Of a stretch of 27,832 nucleotides of DNA, positions 1-7,487 are shown in pieces. The position numbers were made by a program, and so were the translations under genes. The stretch's first letter is position 1. Every line of letters starts with the position of its first letter. This stretch comes from Chloroflexota bacterium (GTDB lineage: Bacteria; Chloroflexota; Dehalococcoidia; Dehalococcoidales; Fen-1064): NCBI GenBank assembly GCA_026389745.1, contig JAPLHG010000029.1, positions 1-27,832 on the forward strand, read 5' to 3'. Below the pieces are notes generated by a model. The model saw only the letters and a list, made by a program, of their open reading frames with translations, was not told where the DNA came from and searched no databases.

Positions 1-100
1 CCCGGTGTTTTCTCAGTCTTTCCCCGATCCGGATTTTTGGCACCCCCTGTTCATAGAGCTCCCAGCATAGAACTATCAAGGTCTCATTTGTCATGTCCAT
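1..100 (-). CDS. Transposase N-terminus (partial)
   Basis: An ATG at 100 opens a minus-strand frame that stays open to the window edge, about 33 codons. The peptide starts MDMTNETLIVLCWELYEQGV and continues with a basic PKIRIGERLRKHR stretch. A hydrophobic helix, a Gly-Val turn and then a basic helix ending near 'KHR' is the pattern of the N-terminal helix-turn-helix of integrase-type (DDE) transposases, which binds the element's ends. The catalytic domain is beyond the edge. The plus-strand frame over 37-228 has no protein-like composition and is treated as its shadow. The transposase call comes from motif resemblance only. Confidence 0.5.
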   Translation of the reverse strand, partial: MDMTNETLIVLCWELYEQGVPKIRIGERLRKHR

Positions 101-134
101 ATTTTACATGGACTGTCGGATATTTACGGAAACA
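1..134 (-). mobile_element. End of an insertion sequence, truncated by the window edge
   Basis: The minus strand from about 134 down to 1 looks like the 5' end of an insertion sequence. It holds a possible terminal repeat starting TGTTTCCGTAAATATCCGAC (134 down to 115), a short leader, and the start of a transposase reading frame at 100. The other end and the target duplication lie outside the window, so the outer boundary at 134 is inferred from the TG-type end and not proven. The family (IS481/IS3-like) is a guess. Confidence 0.45.
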
Positions 135-269
135 ATGCGCATCCCGCTACGTACTATATTCTCAACGACTGCATTTTTCTCCCGAAAATCGTCTCCCGAC
201 GGCGCTGGTGAGATGCCCAATATTATGATAAAATGTATTTTGGATTAAGGATTACAAAAGGAAATCATA

Positions 270-383
270 ATGAGCACCAAGAAAGAAACTGAACTCAAAA
301 GTTTTATTGAGAATATCAATAAAAAAGATAAGGTCAACGGCAAAAAGATCGTCTTCAATTTTGTGAAGCGCAAGAGGAAATAA
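270..383 (+). CDS. Small basic protein, 37 aa, unknown function
   Basis: An ATG at 270 follows an AAAGGAAA ribosome-binding site at a good distance and reads 37 codons to TAA. The peptide is rich in Lys and ends in the basic tail VKRKRK. It has no Cys, no membrane segment and no signal peptide. It stands alone between the insertion-sequence tip and the PspC gene. An AT-rich stretch just upstream (TATGAT near 224-229) could serve as a -10 element, but no -35 is visible. It is not recognised as any family. It could be a nucleic-acid-binding micro-protein, or chance, since 37 codons is short. Confidence 0.45.
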   Translation: MSTKKETELKSFIENINKKDKVNGKKIVFNFVKRKRK

Positions 384-501
384 ACCCAAGAACCAATACC
401 TATTTATTCAATGGCCATTCTGCCGGAATCACCGAGATATTTAAAACGACATAGTTTATAAAGCTATCGTAGCCCTCTACAAGGCTTGTCTTCAGGTGTC
501 T

Positions 502-987
502 CTATTTATTGCGTAAGCCTACAATCAGTGAGACACCAATCGCTATCAGCACCAGAGCCCCGATGCTTCCCCACCAATTAAACCAGCTAAATATGTTCAG
601 CGCCCCCAGCAAACAAATCACCCCGATTACAATGATGACAATCCCCAAGGCGCTACGACGGCGTGCCTGTACTTTAGCAATCTCCTCTGTTGTCTTTTCC
701 TTGCCTGTGAATGTGTCACGGATTTCATTGCCCAATTTGGTGGCTGTTTCCCTGATATCCTCTACATTCTCTTCAACAACACCACGAGGAGTGCTTTTCT
801 GAGATGTTTCTAAAGGTACAAGGAAAGACATAACAATGTAAGCCAGAACGCCAATCCCCCCACAAAAAACCAATAAAACAAAGATAATTCTGATAATTGT
901 GGGGTCAATGCCCAGATACTTTCCCAACCCACCACACACCCCGAAGAGCATCCGCTCGGTGCGGCTTCGATAAAGTTTGTTTTCCAC
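502..987 (-). CDS. PspC-domain membrane protein
   Basis: A protein of 161 residues. Residues 1-60 match the PspC domain: a basic N-terminus (LYRSRTERMLFGVCGGLGKYL), then the GIDPTIIRIIFVLL stretch leading into a membrane helix with the conserved 'Y-V-S-LVP' end. A charged, probably coiled middle (about 65-110) is followed by two hydrophobic helices at the C-terminus (about 113-157). PspC proteins sit in the cytoplasmic membrane and sense or buffer envelope stress in the phage-shock response of several bacteria. The role here is inferred. The start is GTG at 987 with an AGGAGG site 4-5 nt upstream that overlaps the stop of the DUF502 gene, so the two are translationally coupled in one operon. 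Confidence 0.85.
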   Translation of the reverse strand: MENKLYRSRTERMLFGVCGGLGKYLGIDPTIIRIIFVLLVFCGGIGVLAYIVMSFLVPLETSQKSTPRGVVEENVEDIRETATKLGNEIRDTFTGKEKTTEEIAKVQARRRSALGIVIIVIGVICLLGALNIFSWFNWWGSIGALVLIAIGVSLIVGLRNK

Positions 988-995
988 GTAACCTC

Positions 996-1670
996 CTACT
1001 TAGGGCCCTGGCCAGTATTCTTTTCAGCTTCACTCTTCGCCTGAACCATCTTATCACCAACCTCTTTCGGTGACATCCTACCCGCGGACACCACCATCTT
1101 AATCGCTTCCTCAACTGTCAGATTGGTGCGAATGACTTCAGTCTCATCAACTATCTGGAGAAAGCCGGTAGTTGGATTTGGTGCAGTCGGTATGAAGACA
1201 TTGACAAGTTTCTTACCGGATGCATCGGTGTGTTCGTTGGTGATAAAACCGAGGGTATGGATACCTCTTCTGGGGTATTCAACCATCACCACATGCATAA
1301 AGCCGGTCTTACTAGGGTCGGAGAAACTCTGAATAACCTGTTTAATGGCAACATAAAGGGTGCGGCCGATTGGCACCCTCGCCAATAAAGATTCGCCCCA
1401 GCGAACAATCCTTTTCCCAACAACATTAGTCGCAACAGCGCCTAATATCAGAATCAAAACCGCCATTACACCAAAACCAACGCCGGTAATTGTGTGTCCG
1501 GCTATCAGTTTGATAAGGGGTTGCAAAAGTTTGTCAACAACACCGAAAAGCCAGACGATAATCCAAATCGTAAGACCTATGGGCACTGTTACTACCAGAC
1601 CGGCAATCACTATCGCCCTGAATTTCCTTAGAAAGTGCCCCCAGACCGACATGGTAGTTTTCTGGGGCAT
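996..1670 (-). CDS. DUF502 family membrane protein
   Basis: A protein of 224 residues. Two strong membrane helices lie at about 18-42 and 62-85, followed by a soluble domain with the family signature IPTAPNPTTGFL (about 158-170). The length and order (two N-terminal helices, then a Pro-rich TxPNPT-G motif) fit DUF502/COG2928, a widespread inner-membrane family with no firm biochemical role. The ATG at 1670 has a GAGGGG site upstream. It is the first gene of an operon with the PspC gene, under the promoter at 1721-1749. The pairing with PspC suggests an envelope-related role, which is inference. Confidence 0.85.
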   Translation of the reverse strand: MPQKTTMSVWGHFLRKFRAIVIAGLVVTVPIGLTIWIIVWLFGVVDKLLQPLIKLIAGHTITGVGFGVMAVLILILGAVATNVVGKRIVRWGESLLARVPIGRTLYVAIKQVIQSFSDPSKTGFMHVVMVEYPRRGIHTLGFITNEHTDASGKKLVNVFIPTAPNPTTGFLQIVDETEVIRTNLTVEEAIKMVVSAGRMSPKEVGDKMVQAKSEAEKNTGQGPK

Positions 1671-1720
1671 TCTAACCCCTCCTCAAGATAGCCCAGCTAT
1701 CCATTATCAATTTCATCAAT

Positions 1721-1749
1721 ATCATAACAGTACCGCAAGCATTCGACAA
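1721..1749 (-). promoter_or_regulatory. Promoter for the DUF502-PspC operon
   Basis: The minus strand shows TTGTCG (1749-1744), a 17-base spacer and TATGAT (1726-1721) with an upstream TGT giving an extended -10. Predicted transcription start is near 1714, leaving a 44-nt leader before the ATG at 1670. Confidence 0.55.
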
Positions 1750-1782
1750 TTAAGGAAATAGAGTAATAAAATTTCAGATAGA

Positions 1783-2778
1783 TCACACTGTTGCCGCAGG
1801 GCTGAAAGGATGACCTTCATGCTCGAAACCGGGCTGGTAGCTATCCGGAGCGCTCATTTCCTGAATCCAGCCATTCTCCATTCCCAGCTTCTCCAGCAAG
1901 GCTAAAACCTCGGAGTATTCCGCTTTCGTAATCATTCGGGAGAGAGCGGAGAAGCGACCCGCGTGATGTGTCGGATAATATTGAGCCATAATACTGATGC
2001 CGACTTCTGGAGAAATTTCCTTCGCCAGCCAGGTGAGAGAGTCTTCACTCCCTGCCAGTCTTTCAGGCAAGATGAGATGGCGCACAATCATCCCTCTGAT
2101 GGCAATGCCTTTTTTATCCACTATCAGATTACCCACCTGACGGTACATCTCTTTAATGCCCGCGCGAACATGTTTCACATAATCGGACGCCTGAGAAAAC
2201 TGCTCCGCTATTTTACCGGAGGCATACCTGATATCGGGCAAATAAATATCTATAATGCCATCCAGAGCCTTCAAAGTATCCAGTGAATCATAACCGCCGG
2301 TGTTATAGACCAGTGGTATCTTTAAACCCATCGGCACAGCTTCATAAACCGCTCTGACTATTTGAGGAACAAAGTGGGACGGCGAAACAAAGTTGATATT
2401 ATGACAGTGTAGCTCATCCTGTAAATAGATTAATTGACGGGCAAGAGTTTGAATATCCATCTCTTTACCGCGCATCCGTCGGCGTTTCTGACTAATCTGG
2501 TAATTCTGACAATAGACACAGCGCATATTGCAGTTGCCGAAGAAGACTGTCCCCGAACCCTTTGTGCCGGAGAGAGGCGGCTCTTCCCCGTGATGATTGC
2601 AAACACTGGCAACGATGGGCAATGCCCCGGAGTGACAGAAACCCGTCTTCCCTCGCAATCTGTCTACGATACATTCACGAGGGCAAATATCGCAAGACGC
2701 CAGCCGAGACTCAAGTTCTTCTGCGCGACGCTTCAACTCACCGGAACGATAGAGAGAAAGATAGCCCATCTCAGACAC
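1783..2778 (-). CDS. Radical SAM protein, PflA-like (COG1313 type)
   Basis: About 331 residues. The radical SAM cluster motif CNMRCVYCQ (near residue 85) binds the 4Fe-4S cluster and SAM through its three Cys. Ahead of it is the second Cys set typical of the COG1313/PflX subgroup, CDICPRECIVDR followed by GKTGFC (about residues 30-48). Members resemble pyruvate formate-lyase activating enzymes, but their substrate is mostly unknown. No glycyl-radical enzyme is in this window, so no partner can be named. Three GTG codons in a row (2784, 2781, 2778) follow a GGAGG site. The third has the best spacing (7 nt) and is chosen. The gene lies 23 nt after gltX and probably shares its transcript. Confidence 0.8.
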   Translation of the reverse strand: MSEMGYLSLYRSGELKRRAEELESRLASCDICPRECIVDRLRGKTGFCHSGALPIVASVCNHHGEEPPLSGTKGSGTVFFGNCNMRCVYCQNYQISQKRRRMRGKEMDIQTLARQLIYLQDELHCHNINFVSPSHFVPQIVRAVYEAVPMGLKIPLVYNTGGYDSLDTLKALDGIIDIYLPDIRYASGKIAEQFSQASDYVKHVRAGIKEMYRQVGNLIVDKKGIAIRGMIVRHLILPERLAGSEDSLTWLAKEISPEVGISIMAQYYPTHHAGRFSALSRMITKAEYSEVLALLEKLGMENGWIQEMSAPDSYQPGFEHEGHPFSPAATV

Positions 2779-2801
2779 CACCACGCCTCCACCAAAATCT
2801 A

Positions 2802-4271
2802 TTACATTCCCGCCAGTCGCCGCAAAGCGTCATCAATCCGTGCCAGAGTACACTCTTTCCCTAACACTGCCATCATCTGGAAAAGCGGGGGCGTTGCCGT
2901 CCGTCCGCTCACCGCTGTCCGCAGGGCACCGAATAACTGCCCCGCCTTCAGTTTCAGTTCTCCCGCCAGAGGTCTCAACATTAATTCCAGAGAAGCGGCA
3001 TCAAAGCTTACCTGTTTCTCTAATCGCTCTTTTGCCACTCTTAATGCCCACACCGTTAATTCCGCCGTCATATCCTTGCCGAGTAGGAGTTGGCTATCGT
3101 AGTTCAACTGGTCAGTAAAGAAGTATTCGGTCAGTTCCGGAACTTCCATCAGCAGCCTTGCCCGCTCCTGTACCAGCGGCAAAACCTGTCGGACATAACT
3201 AATAGATAATGGACGCTTTACCTCATTCGGCAATCCTTTCTCTAAAAATGGCAGAGACTGCCGGGCAAAGTCATCATGACTCAATTTACGGATGTAAACT
3301 CCGTTCATCCACTTGAGTTTTTCGTGGTCGAAGATTGCCGCTGTCTTACTGACACGCTCCAGAGAAAAATTCTTTACCAAGTCTTCACAGGTCATTACTT
3401 CGGTCTTATCATCCAGAGACCAGCCGAGCAAGGCAAGGAAATTAATCATCGTTTCAGGTAGATATCCCAGCTCTCTGAACTGGAGAATGGAGACGGAACC
3501 GTGCCGCTTACCCAGCTTGGAGCGGTCTTTCCCCAGAAGCATAGGCAGATGAGCAAACTTCGGTATTTCATAGCCTAAAGCATTGTAAAGCAAGATGTGG
3601 CAGGGTGTGCTTGACATCCATTCCTCAGCACGTATAACATGCGTAATCTGCATATCATGGTCATCAACCACGTTGGCAAGATGATAAGTTGGATAGCCAT
3701 CTGACTTCAACAGAACCAAATCTTCAATGATACTGTTTTTAAAGACAACATCGCCCCAGATGATATCGTGAACGGTCGTCTGCCCTTCAAGGGGAGTCTT
3801 CAAACGCACCACCGGCGTAATTCCCTCTTTTTCTTTCTGCGCCCTCTCTGCTTCAGCCAGGTTGCGGCAACGGCGGTCATAGCCGGGAGGTCGTTTGTTC
3901 TTTATCTGTTCCGCACGCAAAACTTCCAGACGTTCTTGAGAGCAGTAACAATTATAAGCCGCTCCCTGAGCCACCAGACGGCGAGTCGCCTCTCTATACA
4001 TTTCCAGTCTTTGTGACTGAATGTAGGGACCATACTTTCCGCCAACCTCCGGACCTTCATCCCAATCGAGGCCCAGCCAGCGCAAATCATCGAGAATTGC
4101 TCCGACAGCGCCCCCGACTTTACGGGTGGCATCGGTATCTTCGATCCGAAGGATAAATGCGCCGCCGTTATGACGGGTAAAAAGCCAGTCAAATAGTGCC
4201 GTCCTGATACTGCCCACATGCAGAAAACCGGTAGGACTGGGAGCGAAACGCGTTCTTACCCTTTGAATCAT
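2802..4271 (-). CDS. gltX: Glutamate--tRNA ligase
   Basis: About 489 residues, normal for bacterial GluRS. It loads glutamate on tRNA-Glu (or also tRNA-Gln if non-discriminating) in the cytoplasm. The class I HIGH-type motif is PSPTGFLHVGS near residues 11-21, followed by LRIEDTD. The KMSKS-type motif is DRSKLGKRHG, with Gly where KLSKR is commoner. The anticodon-binding helical domain fills the C-terminal third. The ATG at 4271 is preferred over the one at 4277 because the GGAG site lies 7 nt before it and only 1 nt before the other. It is first in an operon with the radical SAM gene. No gatCAB is in view, so the tRNA-Gln route cannot be judged. Confidence 0.95.
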   Translation of the reverse strand: MIQRVRTRFAPSPTGFLHVGSIRTALFDWLFTRHNGGAFILRIEDTDATRKVGGAVGAILDDLRWLGLDWDEGPEVGGKYGPYIQSQRLEMYREATRRLVAQGAAYNCYCSQERLEVLRAEQIKNKRPPGYDRRCRNLAEAERAQKEKEGITPVVRLKTPLEGQTTVHDIIWGDVVFKNSIIEDLVLLKSDGYPTYHLANVVDDHDMQITHVIRAEEWMSSTPCHILLYNALGYEIPKFAHLPMLLGKDRSKLGKRHGSVSILQFRELGYLPETMINFLALLGWSLDDKTEVMTCEDLVKNFSLERVSKTAAIFDHEKLKWMNGVYIRKLSHDDFARQSLPFLEKGLPNEVKRPLSISYVRQVLPLVQERARLLMEVPELTEYFFTDQLNYDSQLLLGKDMTAELTVWALRVAKERLEKQVSFDAASLELMLRPLAGELKLKAGQLFGALRTAVSGRTATPPLFQMMAVLGKECTLARIDDALRRLAGM

Positions 4272-4377
4272 AAACATTCTCCGTTAAATGGAAATCCTGA
4301 TAATGTACAACACATTCTACCACCTATCCCGTCAACATTCTATAATATGTCTAGGAGCTAATGGCAAGGAAGATGCA

Positions 4378-4677
4378 ATGAAAAAATCAGTGATTGCAGA
4401 ATTAAAAGTCATTCCTCCGGGAACTAAATCCGACAGCCTGAGTAAATACGTTGCCGCTGTTGTCAAGGTAGTCAAACGGACAAAGGGTACTACTTACTAG
4501 GTAACACCAATGGCAACAATCGTTCATGGTCCCTTATACAGAGTGCTGGAACTGGCACAGGAAATGCACGAGATTCCTTTCACAATGGATGTAAGTCGGA
4601 TGTTGACTTCAATCAACATCGACGACCGCCGCGACAAACTCATCACGATAGCAAGCAAGGTCAAGGCAGCCAATTAA
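4378..4677 (+). pseudogene. Thiamine-binding (MTH1187/UPF0045) protein, interrupted by TAG
   Basis: One continuous frame of 99 sense-like codons is broken by a single TAG at 4498-4500 (codon 41). The first part reads MKKSVIAELKVIPPGTKSDS, then SKYVAAVVKVVKR. The part after the stop continues directly with VTPMATIVHG and the family hallmark SINIDDRRDK near the C-terminus. The small MTH1187/YkoF-like proteins have this order: beta strand, VIPxGT, SxYVA helix, Y-(Q/E)-xxPMGT, and xIDDRRD; they bind thiamine-like ligands. The stop falls at the usual Gln/Glu codon after Tyr, so one base change (CAG or GAG to TAG) explains it. The start has an AAGGAAG site. A TATAAT lies at 4341-4346. No other lesion is visible, so the loss is recent, or it is a sequencing error or is suppressed. 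Confidence 0.75.
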
Positions 4678-4695
4678 TAACACGGATTGTATAAG

Positions 4696-6159
4696 CTACC
4701 TCAAAAGCGGCTCTGCCTCGGCTAATAAACCTACCATCTCATCGGCGACTTTCTCCGCCTGCATGCCAAACTCCTGAAGCAGACTTTCCTTGACCCAAAT
4801 ATAGAACAGATAGCGCATGCAGCGGCGGTCTTCCCTCTGTGACAGCAGGAATTCATAGTGCTCTCGATTGATGCAAATCACGCCCTCACTCGGGTCATAC
4901 CAGCTACGGTAATCCGACTTCGCTCCGGCGGGCGATTGTAATTTAATGTGCGGGGCGCGAGTGGGTTGCCGCGCTACGGTTCTTGCCATCTTTTCCTGAA
5001 GAGTGGGTTGCGGTACCTGTTCCTTGACTTTTACCTCATGGCCATCACCTTTCGTGGCGGTGCCGGCGATGGAACCCATAGCGAGTCTCTCCAGGAGTCC
5101 CCTTTCACGATAACGCACGAACCTGTCAATCAGTCTGCCCGCCCGACTGAGAATGATATTGAACCGTTGCTCCTGAGATTCTGCGCTGACCTCCTCAATC
5201 AACTGACGAACCTTTGGCTCCAGTTGTCTCAGTTCATTCACAAAGGCGCGGAATATCTCGTCTTGCACCACAGCCGTTTTATCGGCAGTCCTCTTGAGAC
5301 GGTCGTAACGGATATAGCCCTCAAGACGCTGGTCCAGCCAGGGCAGACCCTTGAAATCCTGCAGGTCAGTCAGAGAACAGATGCGGGTGCCGCCGCGACC
5401 ATACAGGTTGATCGTTGCATCCACCATCTCCCATGGCAGGACATAAAGTTCTACATAGGCAGACCCGGCTTTTGGCACGTGGAGATGGGTGGACATAACT
5501 TTGACCCCACGGAAGCGCTGCGGGTGGACTTGCTCAAAATCGTGGTTGTCTGAAATAGACATCGCATACATATTTGTCCGCAGGTCGCTGGCGAACTGCT
5601 GACCCAGATAGTCCTTGATGCGCTCCCTGGAAAGTTGGATGGCAATTTCCGGCAGAATCCCTTCAAGATAGGCAATAGTGCCACGCTGGGTATGTTCATG
5701 GGCGGGACATTTCCTGAGAATTTCAGCGTGCCCCTTCTTCAGCCACTGACGCTTTAGTACCAGACAACTGGATGACTCGCCGTCTTTTGCCGTAGAGGCA
5801 AGGTGTAATTCATCGGCGATGAGAGCGAAAGCCAATAAGCCGATGCCTTGCTCGCCTCTCAACGCCAGATGGAGTTTCTCGGAATCGCCAATCTGCTGAA
5901 GAACCTGCTTCATCTTTTCCGGAGTCATCCCGATGCCATTGTCCTGCACGGCAATACTCTTCAGGGAGTGTGCGCCTGAGCCATTGCTGGCGGGCTGATA
6001 AGTCAGCTTGAGCAGAATTTGCCCCTCTTCGGTTTTTGCCTGCTCAATGGCATCCGCCGCATTTTCCACGAACTGCCGAAGAGCCTCGGATGGATTACGA
6101 CAAACATGCGCCAGTACCTCGAACACACCCGGTCCCGTATGAAGTGTTACTTTAGCCAT
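4696..6159 (-). CDS. GHKL (Hsp90-like) ATPase of unknown role
   Basis: A protein of 487 residues. The N-terminal 110 residues carry the Bergerat ATP-binding fold: an N-box with FVENAADA (Glu32, Asn33, Asp36), a G1 box QDNGIGM (73-78) and a G2 box GEQGIGLLAF (102-111). The Glu in the N-box is expected to activate water in the ATP-hydrolysing members (Hsp90, MutL, GyrB). There is no histidine-kinase dimerisation/phospho-acceptor domain and no obvious Hsp90 middle domain. Residues about 290-350 look helical and possibly coiled-coil, a linker near 375-425 is Pro/Gln-rich, and a small conserved-looking C-terminal domain starts at GVICINREHYEF. Start ATG at 6159 has an ideal AGGAGGTGG site. It lies 35 nt after the MerR-like gene, so the pair forms an operon. 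Function unknown; chaperone-like or MORC-like roles are possible. Confidence 0.75.
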   Translation of the reverse strand: MAKVTLHTGPGVFEVLAHVCRNPSEALRQFVENAADAIEQAKTEEGQILLKLTYQPASNGSGAHSLKSIAVQDNGIGMTPEKMKQVLQQIGDSEKLHLALRGEQGIGLLAFALIADELHLASTAKDGESSSCLVLKRQWLKKGHAEILRKCPAHEHTQRGTIAYLEGILPEIAIQLSRERIKDYLGQQFASDLRTNMYAMSISDNHDFEQVHPQRFRGVKVMSTHLHVPKAGSAYVELYVLPWEMVDATINLYGRGGTRICSLTDLQDFKGLPWLDQRLEGYIRYDRLKRTADKTAVVQDEIFRAFVNELRQLEPKVRQLIEEVSAESQEQRFNIILSRAGRLIDRFVRYRERGLLERLAMGSIAGTATKGDGHEVKVKEQVPQPTLQEKMARTVARQPTRAPHIKLQSPAGAKSDYRSWYDPSEGVICINREHYEFLLSQREDRRCMRYLFYIWVKESLLQEFGMQAEKVADEMVGLLAEAEPLLR

Positions 6160-6194
6160 AAACCACCTCCTGTTACCTCGTTGCTTTTTTGTTA

Positions 6195-6446
6195 TTACTC
6201 ACGGTCAAAAAGCGTGGGTTTATCAAACTCCTGTCGGGCTTTCTGAAAAGCAACATCCCAGGTAAAGCCCTGACGGCGGTACTTGATAATCAGTTGTATC
6301 TTTCGTGCCTCTGTATCTTGAAAGTGCCTCACCTCCCGTTGTGTTAGGCGAGACCTGGTAGATTCGATAAACCTCTTTCTCTCAAGGTAGCGAATTTCAT
6401 CTACGGACGCTCCGGTTTTTCTGGCTAGTTCGGTAATGCGCAACAT
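6195..6446 (-). CDS. MerR-family-like small regulator
   Basis: A protein of 83 residues. The N-terminus reads LRITELARKTGASVDEIRYLERKRFIESTRSR, a winged helix-turn-helix of MerR type: helix-turn-helix, then the Y-x-xRxxFI wing. A basic region and a helix follow (IQLIIKYRRQGFTWDVAFQKA). No effector-binding domain and no Cys pair are present, so it does not sense metals like classical MerR. It resembles the small HspR/MlrA-like members. It is the first gene of the operon with the GHKL ATPase and probably controls it. Its start at 6446 overlaps a repeated motif (see repeat at 6445-6478), which would allow autoregulation. Regulatory target is inferred from position. Confidence 0.7.
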   Translation of the reverse strand: MLRITELARKTGASVDEIRYLERKRFIESTRSRLTQREVRHFQDTEARKIQLIIKYRRQGFTWDVAFQKARQEFDKPTLFDRE

Positions 6447-6478
6447 TTCACGAATTCTTTCATATAATATTTCACGAA
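6445..6478. repeat. Direct repeat of ATTTCACGAA, candidate operator
   Basis: Two copies of ATTTCACGAA lie at 6445-6454 and 6469-6478, 24 bp apart. Each is nearly palindromic (ATTTC-AC-GAAAT for the second). They lie just downstream of the predicted transcription start, and the first overlaps the MerR start codon. A bound regulator here would block the operon. Confidence 0.4.
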
Positions 6479-6488
6479 ATTATACCCG

Positions 6489-6517
6489 ATTATATAGCGC
6501 AGAATCTAATTTGTCAA
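6489..6517 (-). promoter_or_regulatory. Consensus promoter of the MerR-GHKL ATPase operon
   Basis: On the minus strand TTGACA (6517-6512) is followed by exactly 17 bases and TATAAT (6494-6489), a perfect sigma-70 consensus pair. A second TATAAT-like box lies at 6484-6479 without a matching -35. Start of transcription is expected near 6482, about 36 nt before the MerR start. A promoter this strong is normally held down by a repressor, which fits the MerR-like gene it drives. Confidence 0.65.
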
Positions 6518-6528
6518 AGCGGAGCCCC

Positions 6529-6537
6529 GGGGGGGGG
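6529..6537. repeat. Nine-base poly-G tract
   Basis: A run of nine G follows CCCC in the divergent intergenic region. It covers the position where a -35 box for the ABC exporter promoter would be expected, 18 bp before TATAAT at 6555. Tracts of this kind slip during replication in other bacteria; whether this one varies is not known. Confidence 0.6.
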
Positions 6538-6551
6538 TAATCATTTCCATA

Positions 6552-6560
6552 TGCTATAAT
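6552..6560 (+). promoter_or_regulatory. Extended -10 promoter for the NatA/NatB-like exporter
   Basis: TGCTATAAT is a TGn-extended -10 element. No -35 box is seen at the right distance because the poly-G tract occupies that position. Transcription would start near 6567, followed by the AAGAAGG ribosome-binding site and the ATG at 6591. Confidence 0.45.
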
Positions 6561-6590
6561 GAGTTTTAATGCTAAGAAGGTGTGCCTGAT

Positions 6591-7487
6591 ATGTTTTCTG
6601 TCGAAGTCCAACATATCCTCAAGGCTTACGGCAATAGAGCCGTAGTCAACGATTTATCATTTAACGTCAATCAAGGCGAAATCTTCGGATTGATTGGGCC
6701 CAACGGTGCCGGCAAGACAACCACTATCCGAATGATGATGGATATCATCAAGCCCGATTCCGGCGACATTAAAATCATGGGCGAAAAACTGACCACCTCC
6801 AGCAAGAACGAAATTGGCTACCTGCCGGAGGAACGAGGCCTTTATAAAAAACTGAGCGTCATCGACTCTATCATCTATTTTGCTTCTTTGAAAGGTGTGG
6901 ATGTCCAAACCTCCAGAGAACGGGCTGAGAAACTGCTCAAAAGAGCGGAGATGTTGCCCCACAAGAATAAAAAGATTGAAGAGTTAAGCCGCGGTATGGG
7001 GCAGATTATCCAGCTCATTGTTACCATTATCCACGACCCCAGACTAATCATTTTGGATGAACCGTTTGCAGGCTTGGACCCGGTCAATACACAACTCCTC
7101 AAAGAGATTATCACGGAGTTACGGAATCAGGGGAAGGCAATCATTATGAGCACCCACCGTATGAACGATATCGAGGAGCTTAGCGACCGTATTTTAATGA
7201 TAGATAAAGGGCGGATGGTTCTTTACGGGGATTTAACCAGCATCAAACCAAAATACAGAAACAACTCGGTGCTTGTAGAATACGAAGGGGAATTAGGTGA
7301 CATTGACGGAGTAACAGAGAAGCGTGTCCATAACAAGGCAACAGAGCTGATGCTCGATGCAAAAACAACACCTCAAATGCTGCTGGGAAGTTTGGTGAGA
7401 AAAGGCATCGCAGTCAACCGTTTTGAACTATCAACCCCTTCCTTGAACGAGATCTTCATAAAAGTCGTCGGTGAAGAACATGAGTAA
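6591..7487 (+). CDS. ABC transporter ATP-binding protein, NatA-like
   Basis: About 298 residues. It powers an ABC-2 exporter at the cytoplasmic face of the membrane. Visible motifs: Walker A GPNGAGKTTT near residues 36-45; Q-loop region followed by GYLPEERGLY, typical of the NatA/YhaQ group; a divergent signature LSRGMGQ; Walker B LIILDEPFAGLDP; and a switch His in STHRMND. The C-terminal 80 residues form the extra domain seen in this group. ATG at 6591 is chosen because AAGAAGG lies 10 nt before it, while the GTG at 6582 is only 1-2 nt from that site. It overlaps the permease gene by 8 nt. Substrate unknown; sodium, drug or peptide export are all possible. Confidence 0.88.
   Translation: MFSVEVQHILKAYGNRAVVNDLSFNVNQGEIFGLIGPNGAGKTTTIRMMMDIIKPDSGDIKIMGEKLTTSSKNEIGYLPEERGLYKKLSVIDSIIYFASLKGVDVQTSRERAEKLLKRAEMLPHKNKKIEELSRGMGQIIQLIVTIIHDPRLIILDEPFAGLDPVNTQLLKEIITELRNQGKAIIMSTHRMNDIEELSDRILMIDKGRMVLYGDLTSIKPKYRNNSVLVEYEGELGDIDGVTEKRVHNKATELMLDAKTTPQMLLGSLVRKGIAVNRFELSTPSLNEIFIKVVGEEHE

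Noticed and set aside
37..228. Plus-strand frame of 63 codons at the left edge
   Set aside because: Composition is unlike protein, there is no ribosome-binding site, and the minus strand holds the transposase start in the same DNA.
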